Source: Flavobacteriaceae bacterium
Lineage (GTDB): Bacteria; Bacteroidota; Bacteroidia; Flavobacteriales; Flavobacteriaceae
Reading direction: 5' to 3'
DNA length: 64,000 nt
Assembly: GCA_021648755.1 (NCBI GenBank)
Contig: JAKISG010000003.1
Coordinates: forward strand, 1 to 64,000
The notes beneath the pieces were generated by a model. That model did not search any database. It worked only from the letters and a program-made list of their open reading frames with translations, and was not told the DNA's origin. The position numbers were made by a program, and so were the translations under genes. Positions within the stretch are counted from its first letter, which is position 1, and each line of letters opens with the position of its first letter. This document shows positions 19,096 through 29,492 of this stretch, piece after piece.

Positions 19096-20883
19096 TTATA
19101 GAAAAGTATCTATTCGTTTTTTTATAGAAAAAATATCCAACCCAATTTTAGTATTCAATTCACTTGTTTTACCATGTTCTATAAAATTATCTGGAATACC
19201 AAGTCTTTTTAATTTTATATTTTGATAATTGTTTTCGTGTAAAAACTCTAAAATTGCAGTGCCTAAACCGCCAATAATTGTTGCCTCTTCAATAGTTATT
19301 ATTTTATCAAAATTTTCACAAACTTGATGTAGTAACTTTTCGTCTAATGGTTTTACAAAAAGCATATTATAATGCGAAATTTTATCTAAATAATAGTCTT
19401 CTTCACAAATTTTAATAATTGTATTACCTATTGTCCCAATACTTAAGATGGCTACTTTATTACCAAAAGTAATCTGACTCCCTTTACCAATAGTTATTTT
19501 TTTATAAGGTGTTTTCCAATGTAAATTTTTGATATTATTTTTCATTCTCCCACGAGGGTAACGAATTGCAATGGGTTTGTCTAAACCAAGTTGTGCGGTG
19601 TATAATAAATTTCTTAGTTCTTCATAATTTAAAGGTGCCGTAATTATTAAATTTGGTATTAACCGTAAATAGGCTAAATCAAAAACACCATGATGCGTTG
19701 CGCCATCTTCACCAACAAGCCCTGCTCTATCTATACAAAAAATTACAGGTAGTTTTTGTAATGCAACATCATGAATTATTTGATCATAGGCACGTTGTAG
19801 AAAAGTAGAATAAATTACACAAAACGGAATAAACCCCTGCGTAGCCATACCTGCAGCCAAAGTTACTGCATGTTGTTCTGCAATACCAACGTCAAATGAT
19901 CTGTCAGGAAAAGCTTTAATCATATATTTTAAAGAACTACCTGTTGGCATTGCTGGCGTGATACTTATTATTTTTTTATTTTTTTTAGCCAATTCTACTA
20001 AAGTTAAACCAAACACATCTTGAAATTTTAGTGGTAATTTTGTATCAAAACTTAGCATACGTTCTCCAGATATTTTATCAAATTTCCCTGGTGCATGGTA
20101 GATTGTAGGCTCTTGTTCTGCTTTTTTTAAACCTTTGCCTTTAATAGTAATTAAATGTAAAAATTTAGGGCCTTTTATTGTTTTTAATCTTTTTAATTCT
20201 GTTATAACAGCAAATATATTATGACCATCTATTGGTCCAAAATATGCAAAATTTAAGGCTTCAAAAATATTAAAATTACAATCCTTTTTATTTTTTTTAA
20301 GATTGCTTAAGTATTCTTTTAGAGCACCTACATTTGGGTCGATACCCATTTCATTATCATTTAGAATTATTAGCAAATTAGCACTAGTAACTCCTGCATG
20401 ATTCAAACCTTCAAAAGCCATTCCGCTAGCAATACTTGCATCACCAATAACAGCAATATGATGTTTATCAAAATCACCTTTAAGTTGTGAAGCAATTGCC
20501 ATTCCTAAAGCAGCAGAAATAGAGGTTGAAGAATGGCCAACACCAAAAGTATCGTAATTACTTTCATTTCTTTTCGGAAAGCCTGATATTCCGCCAAACT
20601 GTCTATTGGTATGAAATATATCTTTTCTACCAGTTAAAATTTTATGACCGTAGGCTTGGTGACCAACATCCCAAATTAGTAAATCACTAGGTGTATTAAA
20701 GACATAATGCAAAGCAATAGTAAGTTCTATAACACCTAAACTTGCACCTAAATGGCCTTCTTTTGTGGCAACAATATTTATAATAAATTCACGCAATTCT
20801 TTTGCAAGTTGTGGTAAATTATCTAGATGTAATTTTTTTAAATCTTGCGGACTATCAATATGTTGTAATAAATTGGTTTTCAC
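19096..20883 (-). CDS. dxs: 1-deoxy-D-xylulose-5-phosphate synthase
   Basis: Condenses pyruvate and glyceraldehyde 3-phosphate to DXP, which feeds the MEP isoprenoid route, thiamine and pyridoxal phosphate. 595 aa. The thiamine-diphosphate site is seen as GDASIASGMAFEG with NDNEMGI, the substrate His as GHLGASLG near residue 43 and VGHSSTS near 115, and the catalytic Glu region as GIAEQHAVT near 350. The C-terminal transketolase domain is complete. HMG-CoA reductase of the competing mevalonate route is encoded at 1263-2528, so DXS may here serve mainly cofactor synthesis, or both routes may run. Confidence 0.96.
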   Translation of the reverse strand: MKTNLLQHIDSPQDLKKLHLDNLPQLAKELREFIINIVATKEGHLGASLGVIELTIALHYVFNTPSDLLIWDVGHQAYGHKILTGRKDIFHTNRQFGGISGFPKRNESNYDTFGVGHSSTSISAALGMAIASQLKGDFDKHHIAVIGDASIASGMAFEGLNHAGVTSANLLIILNDNEMGIDPNVGALKEYLSNLKKNKKDCNFNIFEALNFAYFGPIDGHNIFAVITELKRLKTIKGPKFLHLITIKGKGLKKAEQEPTIYHAPGKFDKISGERMLSFDTKLPLKFQDVFGLTLVELAKKNKKIISITPAMPTGSSLKYMIKAFPDRSFDVGIAEQHAVTLAAGMATQGFIPFCVIYSTFLQRAYDQIIHDVALQKLPVIFCIDRAGLVGEDGATHHGVFDLAYLRLIPNLIITAPLNYEELRNLLYTAQLGLDKPIAIRYPRGRMKNNIKNLHWKTPYKKITIGKGSQITFGNKVAILSIGTIGNTIIKICEEDYYLDKISHYNMLFVKPLDEKLLHQVCENFDKIITIEEATIIGGLGTAILEFLHENNYQNIKLKRLGIPDNFIEHGKTSELNTKIGLDIFSIKKRIDTFL

Positions 20884-21170
20884 AAAAGCGAAAATACAAT
20901 TTTTAATTTCAATTTTGCTACTTAATCAAAAGGCAGGTTTTTCTTATATTTTGAAATTTTTTCTGCATTTGTAGATACAGAATCTAAATTTGGAATACCT
21001 CAAAATTTAAAAAAATTGAATATTAATCTGTAGCGGGGCTATAATTGCTTTTACTTTAAAAATAGTCTTAATAAATTCTATCCTTTATTTTTAAAATTTA
21101 ACCCATTTTCTATTAAAAAGTAAGGCAGTAAAAACCTAGTAGTTTTTTTATTTTAAAGATATAAAAGAAC
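20884..21170. other. Intergenic region between dxs and aspS
   Basis: No intact gene. A frame open on the plus strand from about 20923 to the TAG near 21032 (ending GIPQNLKKLNINL) has no start codon and could be the last 35 or so codons of a lost gene; I do not recognise it. The right end leads into the aspS promoter. Confidence 0.3.
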
Positions 21171-21178
21171 TAACTTTG
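21171..21178 (+). promoter_or_regulatory. Predicted -7 box of aspS
   Basis: TAACTTTG, a perfect TAnnTTTG box, 33 nt before the aspS start. No clear TTG -33 element is seen at the right distance, although a T-rich run lies at 21143-21149. Confidence 0.45.
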
Positions 21179-21211
21179 CTCATCGAAAATGAAGTTTAAA
21201 TAATAAAGAAA

Positions 21212-22960
21212 ATGTACAGAAGTCATAATAACGGAGAGTTAAGATTAACAAACAAAAATCAAGAAGTTACACTTTCTGGTTGGGTTCAAAAAACAAGAGA
21301 TAAGGGGTTTTTAATTTGGATTGATTTACGTGATCGTTACGGAATTACACAACTTATTTTTGATGAAGAGCGTACAGATAAATTCGTTTTTAAAAATGCT
21401 AAAACTTTAGGACGTGAATTTGTAATTCAAATAACAGGTACAGTGATTGAGCGTGAGGCGAAAAATAAAAATATTCCGACAGGTGAAATAGAGATTTTAG
21501 TAACTAAATTAACAATTTTAAATAAATCAGAAATACCACCTTTTACTATTGAAGACGACACTGATGGTGGAGAAGATATCCGTATGAAATATCGTTACTT
21601 AGATATTAGACGCAATGCCGTACGTGAAAACTTAATTTTTAGACATAGGGTTTCAATGGAAGTAAGAAATTATTTATCAAAGGAAGGTTTTATAGATGTA
21701 GAGACTCCTTATTTGATTAAGTCAACTCCAGAGGGAGCTAGAGATTTTGTAGTTCCAAGCCGTATGAATGAAGGTCAATTTTATGCTTTACCACAATCAC
21801 CACAGACCTTTAAACAATTGCTAATGGTTGGCGGAATAGATAAGTACTTTCAGATAGTAAAATGTTTTAGAGATGAAGATTTACGTGCCGATAGACAACC
21901 AGAATTTACACAAATTGATTGTGAAATGGCATTTGTAGAGCAAGAAGATATTTTAAATACTTTTGAAAATTTAATCATACATTTATTAAAAAAAATTAAA
22001 GGTGTTAAAGTAGAAAAATTCCCTAGAATGACTTATGACTATGTTATGAAAACCTATGGTAATGATAAACCAGATATTAGATTTGATATGAAATTTGGTA
22101 AATTAAATGAAGTTGTACAGCATAAAGATTTTGGTGTATTTAACGTAGCAGAACTAGTTGTTGGAATTGCTGTTCCTAGTGGAAATAAATTTTCTAGAAA
22201 AGAAATAGACCGTTTAATAAAGTGGCTAAAAAGACCACAAATAGGTGCTTTAGGTATGATTTATGTTCGTTGTAATGATGATGGAACTTATAAATCATCC
22301 GTAGATAAGTTTTACAATCAAGAAGATTTAGCAAAATGGGCAGAGATTACTAATGCCAAAAAAGGCGATTTAATTTGTGTGCTATCTGGAGATGCCAATA
22401 AAGTAAGAACACAACTTTCTGCTTTACGAATGGAGTTAGCAACGCAATTAGGTTTAAGAGACCCTAAAGTTTTTGCGCCACTTTGGGTAGTTGATTTTCC
22501 ACTTTTAGAATGGAATGAGGAAACTAATCGTTTTCATGCTATGCATCACCCATTTACATCACCAAAATTAGAAGATATGGAACTCTTAAAAACAGAGCCT
22601 GCAAAAGTAAGAGCAAATGCTTATGATATGGTTTTAAATGGTAATGAAATTGGAGGAGGTTCAATACGTATTCACGATAAAAAAACCCAAGAAATGATGT
22701 TTGATTATCTAGGGTTTACTAAAGCAGAAGCAGAAGTACAATTTGGTTTTTTAATGAATGCCTTTACTTATGGCGCTCCTCCACATGGAGGTATAGCGTT
22801 TGGTCTAGATCGTTTAGTTGCTATTTTGGGAGGTCAAGAAACCATACGTGATTTTATTGCCTTTCCAAAAAATAATTCTGGTAGAGATGTAATGATTGAC
22901 GCTCCTGCAAAAATTGATACTAAACAGTTAAAGGAATTACATCTAAAATTAGATTTGTAA
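21212..22960 (+). CDS. aspS: Aspartate-tRNA ligase
   Basis: Charges tRNA-Asp. 582 aa, the bacterial type with an N-terminal OB-fold anticodon-binding domain (1-105; [20 protein letters not shown]), the class II catalytic core, and an inserted GAD domain (about 290-410). Motif 2 is in [19 protein letters not shown] and motif 3 in [14 protein letters not shown]. Length and order are normal. It is convergent with the DUF255 gene, with 9 nt between stop codons. Confidence 0.98.
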   Translation: MYRSHNNGELRLTNKNQEVTLSGWVQKTRDKGFLIWIDLRDRYGITQLIFDEERTDKFVFKNAKTLGREFVIQITGTVIEREAKNKNIPTGEIEILVTKLTILNKSEIPPFTIEDDTDGGEDIRMKYRYLDIRRNAVRENLIFRHRVSMEVRNYLSKEGFIDVETPYLIKSTPEGARDFVVPSRMNEGQFYALPQSPQTFKQLLMVGGIDKYFQIVKCFRDEDLRADRQPEFTQIDCEMAFVEQEDILNTFENLIIHLLKKIKGVKVEKFPRMTYDYVMKTYGNDKPDIRFDMKFGKLNEVVQHKDFGVFNVAELVVGIAVPSGNKFSRKEIDRLIKWLKRPQIGALGMIYVRCNDDGTYKSSVDKFYNQEDLAKWAEITNAKKGDLICVLSGDANKVRTQLSALRMELATQLGLRDPKVFAPLWVVDFPLLEWNEETNRFHAMHHPFTSPKLEDMELLKTEPAKVRANAYDMVLNGNEIGGGSIRIHDKKTQEMMFDYLGFTKAEAEVQFGFLMNAFTYGAPPHGGIAFGLDRLVAILGGQETIRDFIAFPKNNSGRDVMIDAPAKIDTKQLKELHLKLDL

Positions 22961-22969
22961 AAAAAGAAA

Positions 22970-25015
22970 CTAAAAGTTAACTTTTATCATTTTTAAGGCT
23001 TTTTTTACATCATTAGTTGGCATTTTGCAAGCATTATCTACACAAATAAAAATCATCGTATTATTTTCAGAAAAACGATTTACTAGTAAAGGCATTTTAC
23101 TTTCTACTAAACTAGCTATAATGAGTTTGTTTGGTAAATAGTGCTTGTTAATTTCAATTAATTTTTCTTTTGCATTTTTACCCACAATAGCAATTTCGTA
23201 GTAATTACTAATAAAGTTAGTATATAAAACAAGCCAATTAGATGCTCCTGCACCGTATTGTATTGCTTTGTTTTTTACGTTATTAAGCATAGTTTTTGCT
23301 GTTGTTAGATAACTTCCGTTAGTATAATAATGCCCTAATTTAAATAAGTTTAATGCCATTATAGAATTAGATGAAGGTATTACATTGTCATCCGTATCCA
23401 TTTTACGAGCGATTAAATTTTTTTCTAGGTTTGAAGTAAAAAAGAACATTCTAGATTTGTCATCAAAAAAGTGATCAAAACTATAATCAGTTAATTGTTT
23501 GGCTAATTTTAACCATTTTTCATCAAAGGTTACTTCATACAAACTGATAAAAGCATCTGCAACCGTTGCATAATCTTCTAAATATGCAGGGATATTACTT
23601 TTACCATTTTTATAATTTCTAAATAGACTGCCATTACCTTGTAATTGTTTTTTTGCTATAAAATTAGCATTTTTAAGTGCTATATCTAAAAAGTGTTGGT
23701 CGTTAAAAGCGGTATAAGCATTTATATAACCTTTTAACATCAAGGCGTTCCATGAAGTTAAGATTTTATCATCTAAACGTGGTCTTACTCTTTTTGTTCT
23801 TTCCTTTAAAAGTATTTTTTTCCAATTTTTGTCTTTTTTCAAGAGTGTTTTTACGGAAATATTTTGCTCTTCACAAAATTTTTCTTTAGAATGAATGCGT
23901 ATTAAATTATAATTACCATGTTGCCATAATCCGTTTGCATTAATATTATAATAAGTTGCAAATAAATCAAAATCATCTTTTAATATTTTTTGAAGTTCTT
24001 CTTTTTTCCAAACATAAAAAGCACCTTCTTCTGGCTTTCCTTTAGGATTATCACTATCAGCATCAAGCGAAGAATAAAAAGCACCAACTTCGTTCATTAA
24101 TTCACGCTCTATAAATTTAGTAGTTTCATAAACAGTTTCTTTATATAATTCATTTTTAGTTGCCATAAAGGCATTTGCGTATAAACTTACCATTTGTCCG
24201 TTATCATAAAGCATTTTTTCAAAGTGAGGAATATGCCAACGATTATCTACCGAGTAACGTGCAAAACCGCCACCAATTTGATCGTTAATTCCGCCTAAAG
24301 CCATTTTAGTTAAAGTTAAATTGACATAATCTAATATTTTTTTATCATTTGCCTGAACAGCATATCTCAATAAAAACTGAAAATTATTTGGCATTGGAAA
24401 TTTTGGAGAACCAATACGTCCACCCATTTTTAAATCCATGTAATCATACCAATTAGCAATTACTTGTTTTAGTTCTTCTTTTGTAAAAATAGGTTTGTCG
24501 GCATTGTAATAAATTAAACCAGAATTTGATACACCTTCAGTCAAATTTTTTGCCTGTTCCTCTAATTTTTCTAGATTTTTTTCTTTTAGTTTAAGAATTT
24601 GTTTTAAAGTATTTATCCATTTATTTTTCTGAAAATAAGTTCCGCCCCAGACTGGTCTTCCATCTGACATTGCAATACAATTTAAGGGCCAACCACCACT
24701 ACCTGTCATTAATTGTACAGCGTCCATATATATTTGATCAACATCTGGACGCTCTTCCCTATCTACTTTTATACAAATAAAATTAGCATTCATGATTTTA
24801 GCAACCTCTTCATCTTCAAAAGATTCATATTCCATTACATGACACCAATGACAAGCTGCATAACCAATTGAAATTAAAATTAACTTGCCTTCTTTTTTTG
24901 CTAAAGCTAAAGTCTCTTCATTCCATGCGTGCCAATTTATAGGGTTATGTGCATGTTGTAATAAATACGGGCTAGTTTCTTTAATTAAATCATTGGTATA
25001 TTTAGGTTTGAGCAT
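22970..25015 (-). CDS. Thioredoxin domain-containing protein, DUF255 (YyaL/SPATA20 family)
   Basis: 681 aa. The N-terminal thioredoxin-like DUF255 domain (1-165) carries CHWCH at 55-59 and begins with the typical [15 protein letters not shown]. The rest is an (alpha/alpha)6 barrel like that of N-acylglucosamine 2-epimerase or glycoside hydrolases (about 190-600; [26 protein letters not shown]). The function of the family is not settled; a redox or sugar-related role has been proposed. There is no signal peptide, so it is cytoplasmic. It is divergent from glutamine synthetase at 25233. Confidence 0.92.
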   Translation of the reverse strand: MLKPKYTNDLIKETSPYLLQHAHNPINWHAWNEETLALAKKEGKLILISIGYAACHWCHVMEYESFEDEEVAKIMNANFICIKVDREERPDVDQIYMDAVQLMTGSGGWPLNCIAMSDGRPVWGGTYFQKNKWINTLKQILKLKEKNLEKLEEQAKNLTEGVSNSGLIYYNADKPIFTKEELKQVIANWYDYMDLKMGGRIGSPKFPMPNNFQFLLRYAVQANDKKILDYVNLTLTKMALGGINDQIGGGFARYSVDNRWHIPHFEKMLYDNGQMVSLYANAFMATKNELYKETVYETTKFIERELMNEVGAFYSSLDADSDNPKGKPEEGAFYVWKKEELQKILKDDFDLFATYYNINANGLWQHGNYNLIRIHSKEKFCEEQNISVKTLLKKDKNWKKILLKERTKRVRPRLDDKILTSWNALMLKGYINAYTAFNDQHFLDIALKNANFIAKKQLQGNGSLFRNYKNGKSNIPAYLEDYATVADAFISLYEVTFDEKWLKLAKQLTDYSFDHFFDDKSRMFFFTSNLEKNLIARKMDTDDNVIPSSNSIMALNLFKLGHYYTNGSYLTTAKTMLNNVKNKAIQYGAGASNWLVLYTNFISNYYEIAIVGKNAKEKLIEINKHYLPNKLIIASLVESKMPLLVNRFSENNTMIFICVDNACKMPTNDVKKALKMIKVNF

Positions 25016-25140
25016 TTTTTGGGTTTTACTTACAACTTATAAAATGAATAATTATTGTTGTACTAATTCTGTAAATCGAAAAAGGTAATAAGAATTGATT
25101 TCTTACTAAATTTTTGTATTTATTTTCATAAAATGATATT

Positions 25141-25194
25141 ACCCTATATTTTTTAGGGTCATTGTGCTAAAAAACAATAATTTTACTATTTTTG
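25141..25194 (+). promoter_or_regulatory. Predicted promoter of glutamine synthetase III with upstream dyad
   Basis: The -7 box TATTTTTG (25187-25194) lies 38 nt before the start, with TTG at 25162-25164 22 nt upstream of it. An inverted repeat ACCCTA-N7-TAGGGT (25141-25159) abuts the -33 element on its upstream side, a position where a nitrogen regulator could act. The operator role is inference. Confidence 0.45.
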
Positions 25195-25232
25195 CCCTAT
25201 AATTTCATGCAAACTTTAAAAATAAATTAAAA

Positions 25233-27419
25233 ATGGCAATAATTAGATTTCACGCATTAAAAGAAACCTTTAACCGCAAACCTGTAAAGTTTAAAGAAAA
25301 AGGGAAACATTCAGAAAATTTTGGAAAAAATGTTTTTAATTTTGCTGCAATGCGACAAGCAATGACTAAAGAGGCATTTAAATCGGTGCAAGACGCAATT
25401 CTTCACGGTACAAAAATAGATCGTAAAGTCGCAGATCAAGTTTCGAGTGCAATGAAAAATTGGGCTTTAGCAAAAGGAGCAACACATTATACACATTGGT
25501 TTCAACCATTAACAGGTACAACTGCCGAGAAACATGATGCTTTTTTTGAGCCAATAGAAAATGGAGCTGCTATTGAAAAATTTGGAGGTGAACAATTAGT
25601 ACAACAAGAACCAGATGCTTCATCTTTTCCAAATGGCGGAATAAGAAATACTTTTGAAGCAAGAGGCTATACAGCTTGGGACCCAACATCACCAGCATTT
25701 TTATATGAAACGACCTTGTGTATTCCAACTATTTTCGTATCGTACACAGGCGAGGCATTAGATTATAAAACGCCTCTTTTAAAAGCATTATACAGAATTG
25801 ATGATGCAGCAACAGCAGTTTGTAAATATTTTGATAAAAATGTAAAAAAGACAATTTCAACTTTAGGTTGGGAGCAAGAGTATTTTTTAATAGATGATGC
25901 ATTTGCAAAAGCAAGACCAGATATTATTTTAACTGGTAGAACTTTGGTAGGTCATTCTTCTGCAAAAGGACAGCAATTAGATGATCATTATTTTGGTTCA
26001 ATTTCAGACAGGGTATTATCTTATATGCGTGATTTAGAAACGGAATGTATGTATTTAGGTATTCCTGTTAAAACTAGGCATAACGAAGTTGCGCCAAACC
26101 AGTTCGAATTAGCACCTGTTTTTGAAGAAACAAATCTTGCCGTTGACCATAATTCTTTATTGATGGATGTAATGGCAAAAGTAGCAAATCGCCATCATTT
26201 TAAAATATTATTTCATGAAAAACCATTTGCAGGCGTAAACGGTTCAGGTAAACATAACAATTGGAGTTTAGCTACAGACACAGGTGTAAACTTATTGAGT
26301 CCAGGAAAAACACCTATGAATAATTTACAGTTTTTAACCTTTTTTATAAATACTATAAAAGCAGTTCATGATCATGAGGAGTTGTTAAGAGCAGGTATTG
26401 CAACGGCAAGTAATGATCATAGATTAGGAGCAAACGAAGCGCCGCCAGCAATTATTTCAGTGTTTATTGGTAAGCAATTAACTAAAGTTTTACAAGATTT
26501 AAAAAAGGTGACTAAAGGCAAACTTTCACCTGAAGAGAAGACAGAGTTAAAATTAAATGTTGTTGGTAAAATACCTGAATTAATTTTAGATAATACAGAT
26601 AGAAACAGAACCTCACCATTTGCTTTTACAGGTAACAAATTTGAATTTAGAGCTGTAGGTTCTACACAGAATTGCGCAAACCCAATGACAATCTTAAATA
26701 CTATTGTAGCTAAACAGTTACAAGAATTTAAAATAGAAGTTGACACTTTAATAAAAGACAAGAACTTAAAAAAAGACGAAGCTATTTTTAATGTGTTAAG
26801 GGAATATATCAAAAAATCGGAACGCATTTTGTTTGAGGGAAATGGTTATTCTGCCGAATGGGAAAAAGAAGCAAAAAAACGAGGGTTAAGTAACAATAAA
26901 ACTACACCAGAAGCATTAAAAGCAAAAATTTCTAAAAAAACGGTGCAATTATTTGAAGAAATGGAAGTAATGACCAAAGTAGAGTCTGAATCAAGGTATG
27001 AGATAGAGATTGAAGAATATACTATGCGTATTCAAATAGAAGGACGTGTTTTAGGAGATCTAGCAAGAAACCATATAATACCAACAGCCATAAAATACCA
27101 AACAGCATTAATTAAAAACGCACAAGGTTTAAAAGATATTTTTGGTAAAGATTTTAAGACTATTGCTAAAGAACAATTAGAACTAATTAAAAAAATATCT
27201 GATCATATTACGGGCATTAAATCAAAAACCAAAGCAATGATTAATGAACGCAAAAAGGCAAACAAAATTGACAATACAGAAAAGAAAGCAATGGCATATT
27301 GTAATAAAGTAAAACCTTATTTTGAAGAAATTAGATACCATTGCGATAAATTAGAAATTATGGTTGATGATGAAATTTGGCCTTTGTCTAAATACCGAGA
27401 GATGTTATTTACGAGATAA
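25233..27419 (+). CDS. glnN: Glutamine synthetase type III
   Basis: ATP-dependent synthesis of glutamine from glutamate and ammonia. 728 aa, the length of GSIII (far longer than GSI). The N-terminal GSIII domain (about 30-200; THYTHWFQPLTGTTAEKHD) is followed by the catalytic domain with KTRHNEVAPNQFELAP, the ATP/metal-binding GVNGSGKHNNWS and NRTSPFAFTGNKFEFRAVGS. Cytoplasmic and multimeric. It stands alone with its own promoter; no amtB, glnK or PII gene is adjacent. Confidence 0.97.
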   Translation: MAIIRFHALKETFNRKPVKFKEKGKHSENFGKNVFNFAAMRQAMTKEAFKSVQDAILHGTKIDRKVADQVSSAMKNWALAKGATHYTHWFQPLTGTTAEKHDAFFEPIENGAAIEKFGGEQLVQQEPDASSFPNGGIRNTFEARGYTAWDPTSPAFLYETTLCIPTIFVSYTGEALDYKTPLLKALYRIDDAATAVCKYFDKNVKKTISTLGWEQEYFLIDDAFAKARPDIILTGRTLVGHSSAKGQQLDDHYFGSISDRVLSYMRDLETECMYLGIPVKTRHNEVAPNQFELAPVFEETNLAVDHNSLLMDVMAKVANRHHFKILFHEKPFAGVNGSGKHNNWSLATDTGVNLLSPGKTPMNNLQFLTFFINTIKAVHDHEELLRAGIATASNDHRLGANEAPPAIISVFIGKQLTKVLQDLKKVTKGKLSPEEKTELKLNVVGKIPELILDNTDRNRTSPFAFTGNKFEFRAVGSTQNCANPMTILNTIVAKQLQEFKIEVDTLIKDKNLKKDEAIFNVLREYIKKSERILFEGNGYSAEWEKEAKKRGLSNNKTTPEALKAKISKKTVQLFEEMEVMTKVESESRYEIEIEEYTMRIQIEGRVLGDLARNHIIPTAIKYQTALIKNAQGLKDIFGKDFKTIAKEQLELIKKISDHITGIKSKTKAMINERKKANKIDNTEKKAMAYCNKVKPYFEEIRYHCDKLEIMVDDEIWPLSKYREMLFTR

Positions 27420-27452
27420 TTTTGTGCCCTACAGGAATTTTGAGATGACTAA

Positions 27453-27899
27453 TTATAACTTTTGCTGAAAGCCTTTTTTTAGCCATCCTTTTATTCCTCC
27501 GTTAAGGTTATATACTTTAAAACCCGCATCTTTTAATTTATTTGCTGCTTTCATACTTCTAGCGCCAGAGCGACAATATACATATACTGGTTTCGATTTA
27601 CTTAATGATGTTACCTGTTGTAAAAAATCATCGTCATAGATATTAATATTTTTTGCTTTTGCTATATGACCTTCATTATATTCATCTGGTGTTCTAACGT
27701 CAAGTAGTTGTACGTCTTTACCATTAATTTCATTTTTAAAAGTTATTGTATTTATTTTAATAATTTCGGGCATTATTTTTTGCTTAATATGTGCCTCAGC
27801 GCTTTTATTTTGAACTTTTATTTCTTTAGTATTTTGAACTTCTTTTTTACAACTCACGAGTATACTCATAAATAATGTAACTGCTAATATTTTCTTCAT
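27453..27899 (-). CDS. Rhodanese-like sulfurtransferase lipoprotein
   Basis: 148 aa. The lipoprotein signal ends in SILVSC (Cys17). After a spacer the rhodanese domain (about 45-146) shows LLDVRTPDEYNEGHI and the active-site Cys109 in VYCRSGARS. It would carry a persulfide on Cys109 outside the cytoplasm. It follows the persulfide dioxygenase gene by 76 nt, a gap filled by two overlapping hairpins (27908-27960), so it may receive only part of that transcript. No own -7 box was seen. Confidence 0.9.
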   Translation of the reverse strand: MKKILAVTLFMSILVSCKKEVQNTKEIKVQNKSAEAHIKQKIMPEIIKINTITFKNEINGKDVQLLDVRTPDEYNEGHIAKAKNINIYDDDFLQQVTSLSKSKPVYVYCRSGARSMKAANKLKDAGFKVYNLNGGIKGWLKKGFQQKL

Positions 27900-27907
27900 T
27901 TATATAG

Positions 27908-27960
27908 TTTAGTTTAAAAACTAAATTAATCATATTTAAAAATGTTATGATTAATTTAGT
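27908..27960 (-). terminator. Hairpin pair between persulfide dioxygenase and rhodanese genes
   Basis: A perfect 15-bp stem (ACTAAATTAATCATA at 27920-27934, TATGATTAATTTAGT at 27946-27960, loop 11) is followed on the minus strand by a T-rich run. A second hairpin, TTTAGTTT-AA-AAACTAAA at 27908-27925, shares six bases with the first stem, so the two cannot form together. It may be a terminator or an attenuator. Confidence 0.45.
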
Positions 27961-27975
27961 AAAAAGTATTTTTTA

Positions 27976-29394
27976 TTATAATAATGTTGTTGGACAAACG
28001 TAATTTGTTAATGGAGCGTTGGTTTCTTTTAAACTTTTAAACCCACCTCTAACATCGGTTACGTTTTCTACGCCATTTGCTTTAAAAATAGATGCTGAGA
28101 TTAACGAACGATAACCACTTGCACAATGTAAATAGTATGCTTTGTTTATAGCTATTTCAGCAAAATTCACATTAATATAATCTAAAGGAAAATTGACTAC
28201 TCCTACTACATGTTCAGATTGGTATTCTGAATCTTTTCTTACATCTATAGGGTTTTCTATTTTTCCAACGGCTAATGCGTTTGCAAACTCTTGTGCTGAT
28301 ATTGAACTTATTTTAGATATTTCGTTGCCTGCTTTTTTCCACGCTTCCATACCACCATCTAAATACCCAATGGTATTATCATAACCAACTCTTGAAAAAC
28401 GGGTTACAACTTCTTCTTCTCTACCTTTATCGGCAATAAAAATAATTTTTTGTTGAATGTTAGTAATTAAAGCGCCAACCCAAGGAGAAAAACTGCCATC
28501 TATACCAATAAACCAAGCATTTGGAACTGTTCCTTGTTCTGTATATGCTTCTTTTGAACGTGTATCGATAACTAAAATATCTTTTTGTTCACTCATTTCT
28601 TTAAATGTAGCAACGTCTATGGCTGTAGTTCCTTTTTCTAAAATAGTATCAATACTTGTATTGATTGACTTATTCATTTTAGCATTATTTGGAAAATATT
28701 GTGGTGGCGTTTTTAAACCTGTGATAACTTCAGTGATAAACTCATCTCTAGTCATATTTGCACGTAAGGCATAATTTGTTTTCTTTTGATTACCTAAAGT
28801 ATCCGAAGTTTCTGAACTCATATTTTTACCACAAGCAGAACCAGCACCATGATTTGGATATACAATAATATCATCGGGTAAAGTCATTATTTTATTACGT
28901 AAAGAATCGAATAAGAAACCTGCTAAATCTTCTTCGGTAATACTACCAGACTTTATGGCTAAATCAGGGCGACCAACATCATCAATAAATAAAGCGTCAC
29001 CTGAAAATAAATAAGGTGTATTTCCTTTCTCATCAATTAACAGTAAAGAAATAGATTCCATAGTATGACCTGGTGTGTGTAATATTTTAAGATTAATATT
29101 CCCTAAAGAAAATAGTTCTTCATCTGTACCAACATGTATATCATATTCTGCAGTAGCCCCTGGACCAAAAATTATTTTTGCTCCTGTTTTTTGTGCTAAG
29201 TCATATTGACCAGAAACAAAATCAGCATGAAAATGTGTTAAAAATATGTACTTAATTTTTGCATTATCTGCTGTTGCCATATCAATATATGGTTGTGTTT
29301 CTCTCAATGGATCAATAATTGCAACTTCTCCATTTGACTCAATATAGTAAGCCATTTCGGCTAAACATTCTGTAAATAATTGTTTTACTTTCAT
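27976..29394 (-). CDS. Persulfide dioxygenase-sulfurtransferase (MBL fold plus two rhodanese domains)
   Basis: 472 aa, cytoplasmic. The N-terminal metallo-beta-lactamase-fold domain (1-235) is of the ETHE1 type with the iron site THFHAD (53-58), HTPGHT (His110), SGDALFIDDVGRPD (Asp133) and YPNHGAGSACGK (His182). It oxidises glutathione persulfide to sulfite. Two rhodanese domains follow. The first (about 260-355) has Asp322 where the active-site Cys should be (FIADKGREEE), so it is probably structural. The second (about 365-465) keeps Cys424 in LHCASGYRS. The gene lies between a SulP transporter and a rhodanese lipoprotein and has its own promoter with a CRP-like box. Confidence 0.93.
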   Translation of the reverse strand: MKVKQLFTECLAEMAYYIESNGEVAIIDPLRETQPYIDMATADNAKIKYIFLTHFHADFVSGQYDLAQKTGAKIIFGPGATAEYDIHVGTDEELFSLGNINLKILHTPGHTMESISLLLIDEKGNTPYLFSGDALFIDDVGRPDLAIKSGSITEEDLAGFLFDSLRNKIMTLPDDIIVYPNHGAGSACGKNMSSETSDTLGNQKKTNYALRANMTRDEFITEVITGLKTPPQYFPNNAKMNKSINTSIDTILEKGTTAIDVATFKEMSEQKDILVIDTRSKEAYTEQGTVPNAWFIGIDGSFSPWVGALITNIQQKIIFIADKGREEEVVTRFSRVGYDNTIGYLDGGMEAWKKAGNEISKISSISAQEFANALAVGKIENPIDVRKDSEYQSEHVVGVVNFPLDYINVNFAEIAINKAYYLHCASGYRSLISASIFKANGVENVTDVRGGFKSLKETNAPLTNYVCPTTLL

Positions 29395-29442
29395 AATTTA
29401 TTTGATTTTAGTTTATATTCTTTTTAGGATTAATTTGTCGTT

Positions 29443-29486
29443 CAAAGGTATAATAAATTACTGTTCTTATTGTAACTGTTGTTACT
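29443..29486 (-). promoter_or_regulatory. Promoter of persulfide dioxygenase with CRP/FNR-like box
   Basis: Minus-strand -7 box TACCTTTG (29450-29443). The dyad TGTAA-CTGTTG-TTACT (29471-29486) begins 20 nt upstream of the -7 box; its core GTAAC-N4-GTTAC is a perfect inverted repeat. The centre lies near -40, where a class II activator replaces the -33 element. It sits in the gap after the SulP stop codon, so the dioxygenase gene is an independent unit. Confidence 0.6.
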
Positions 29487-29492
29487 TTGATA

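Noticed and set aside
26417..26827. 136-codon open frame antisense to glutamine synthetase III
   Set aside because: The sense gene is complete and conserved throughout. The antisense product has no recognisable domain and no promoter.
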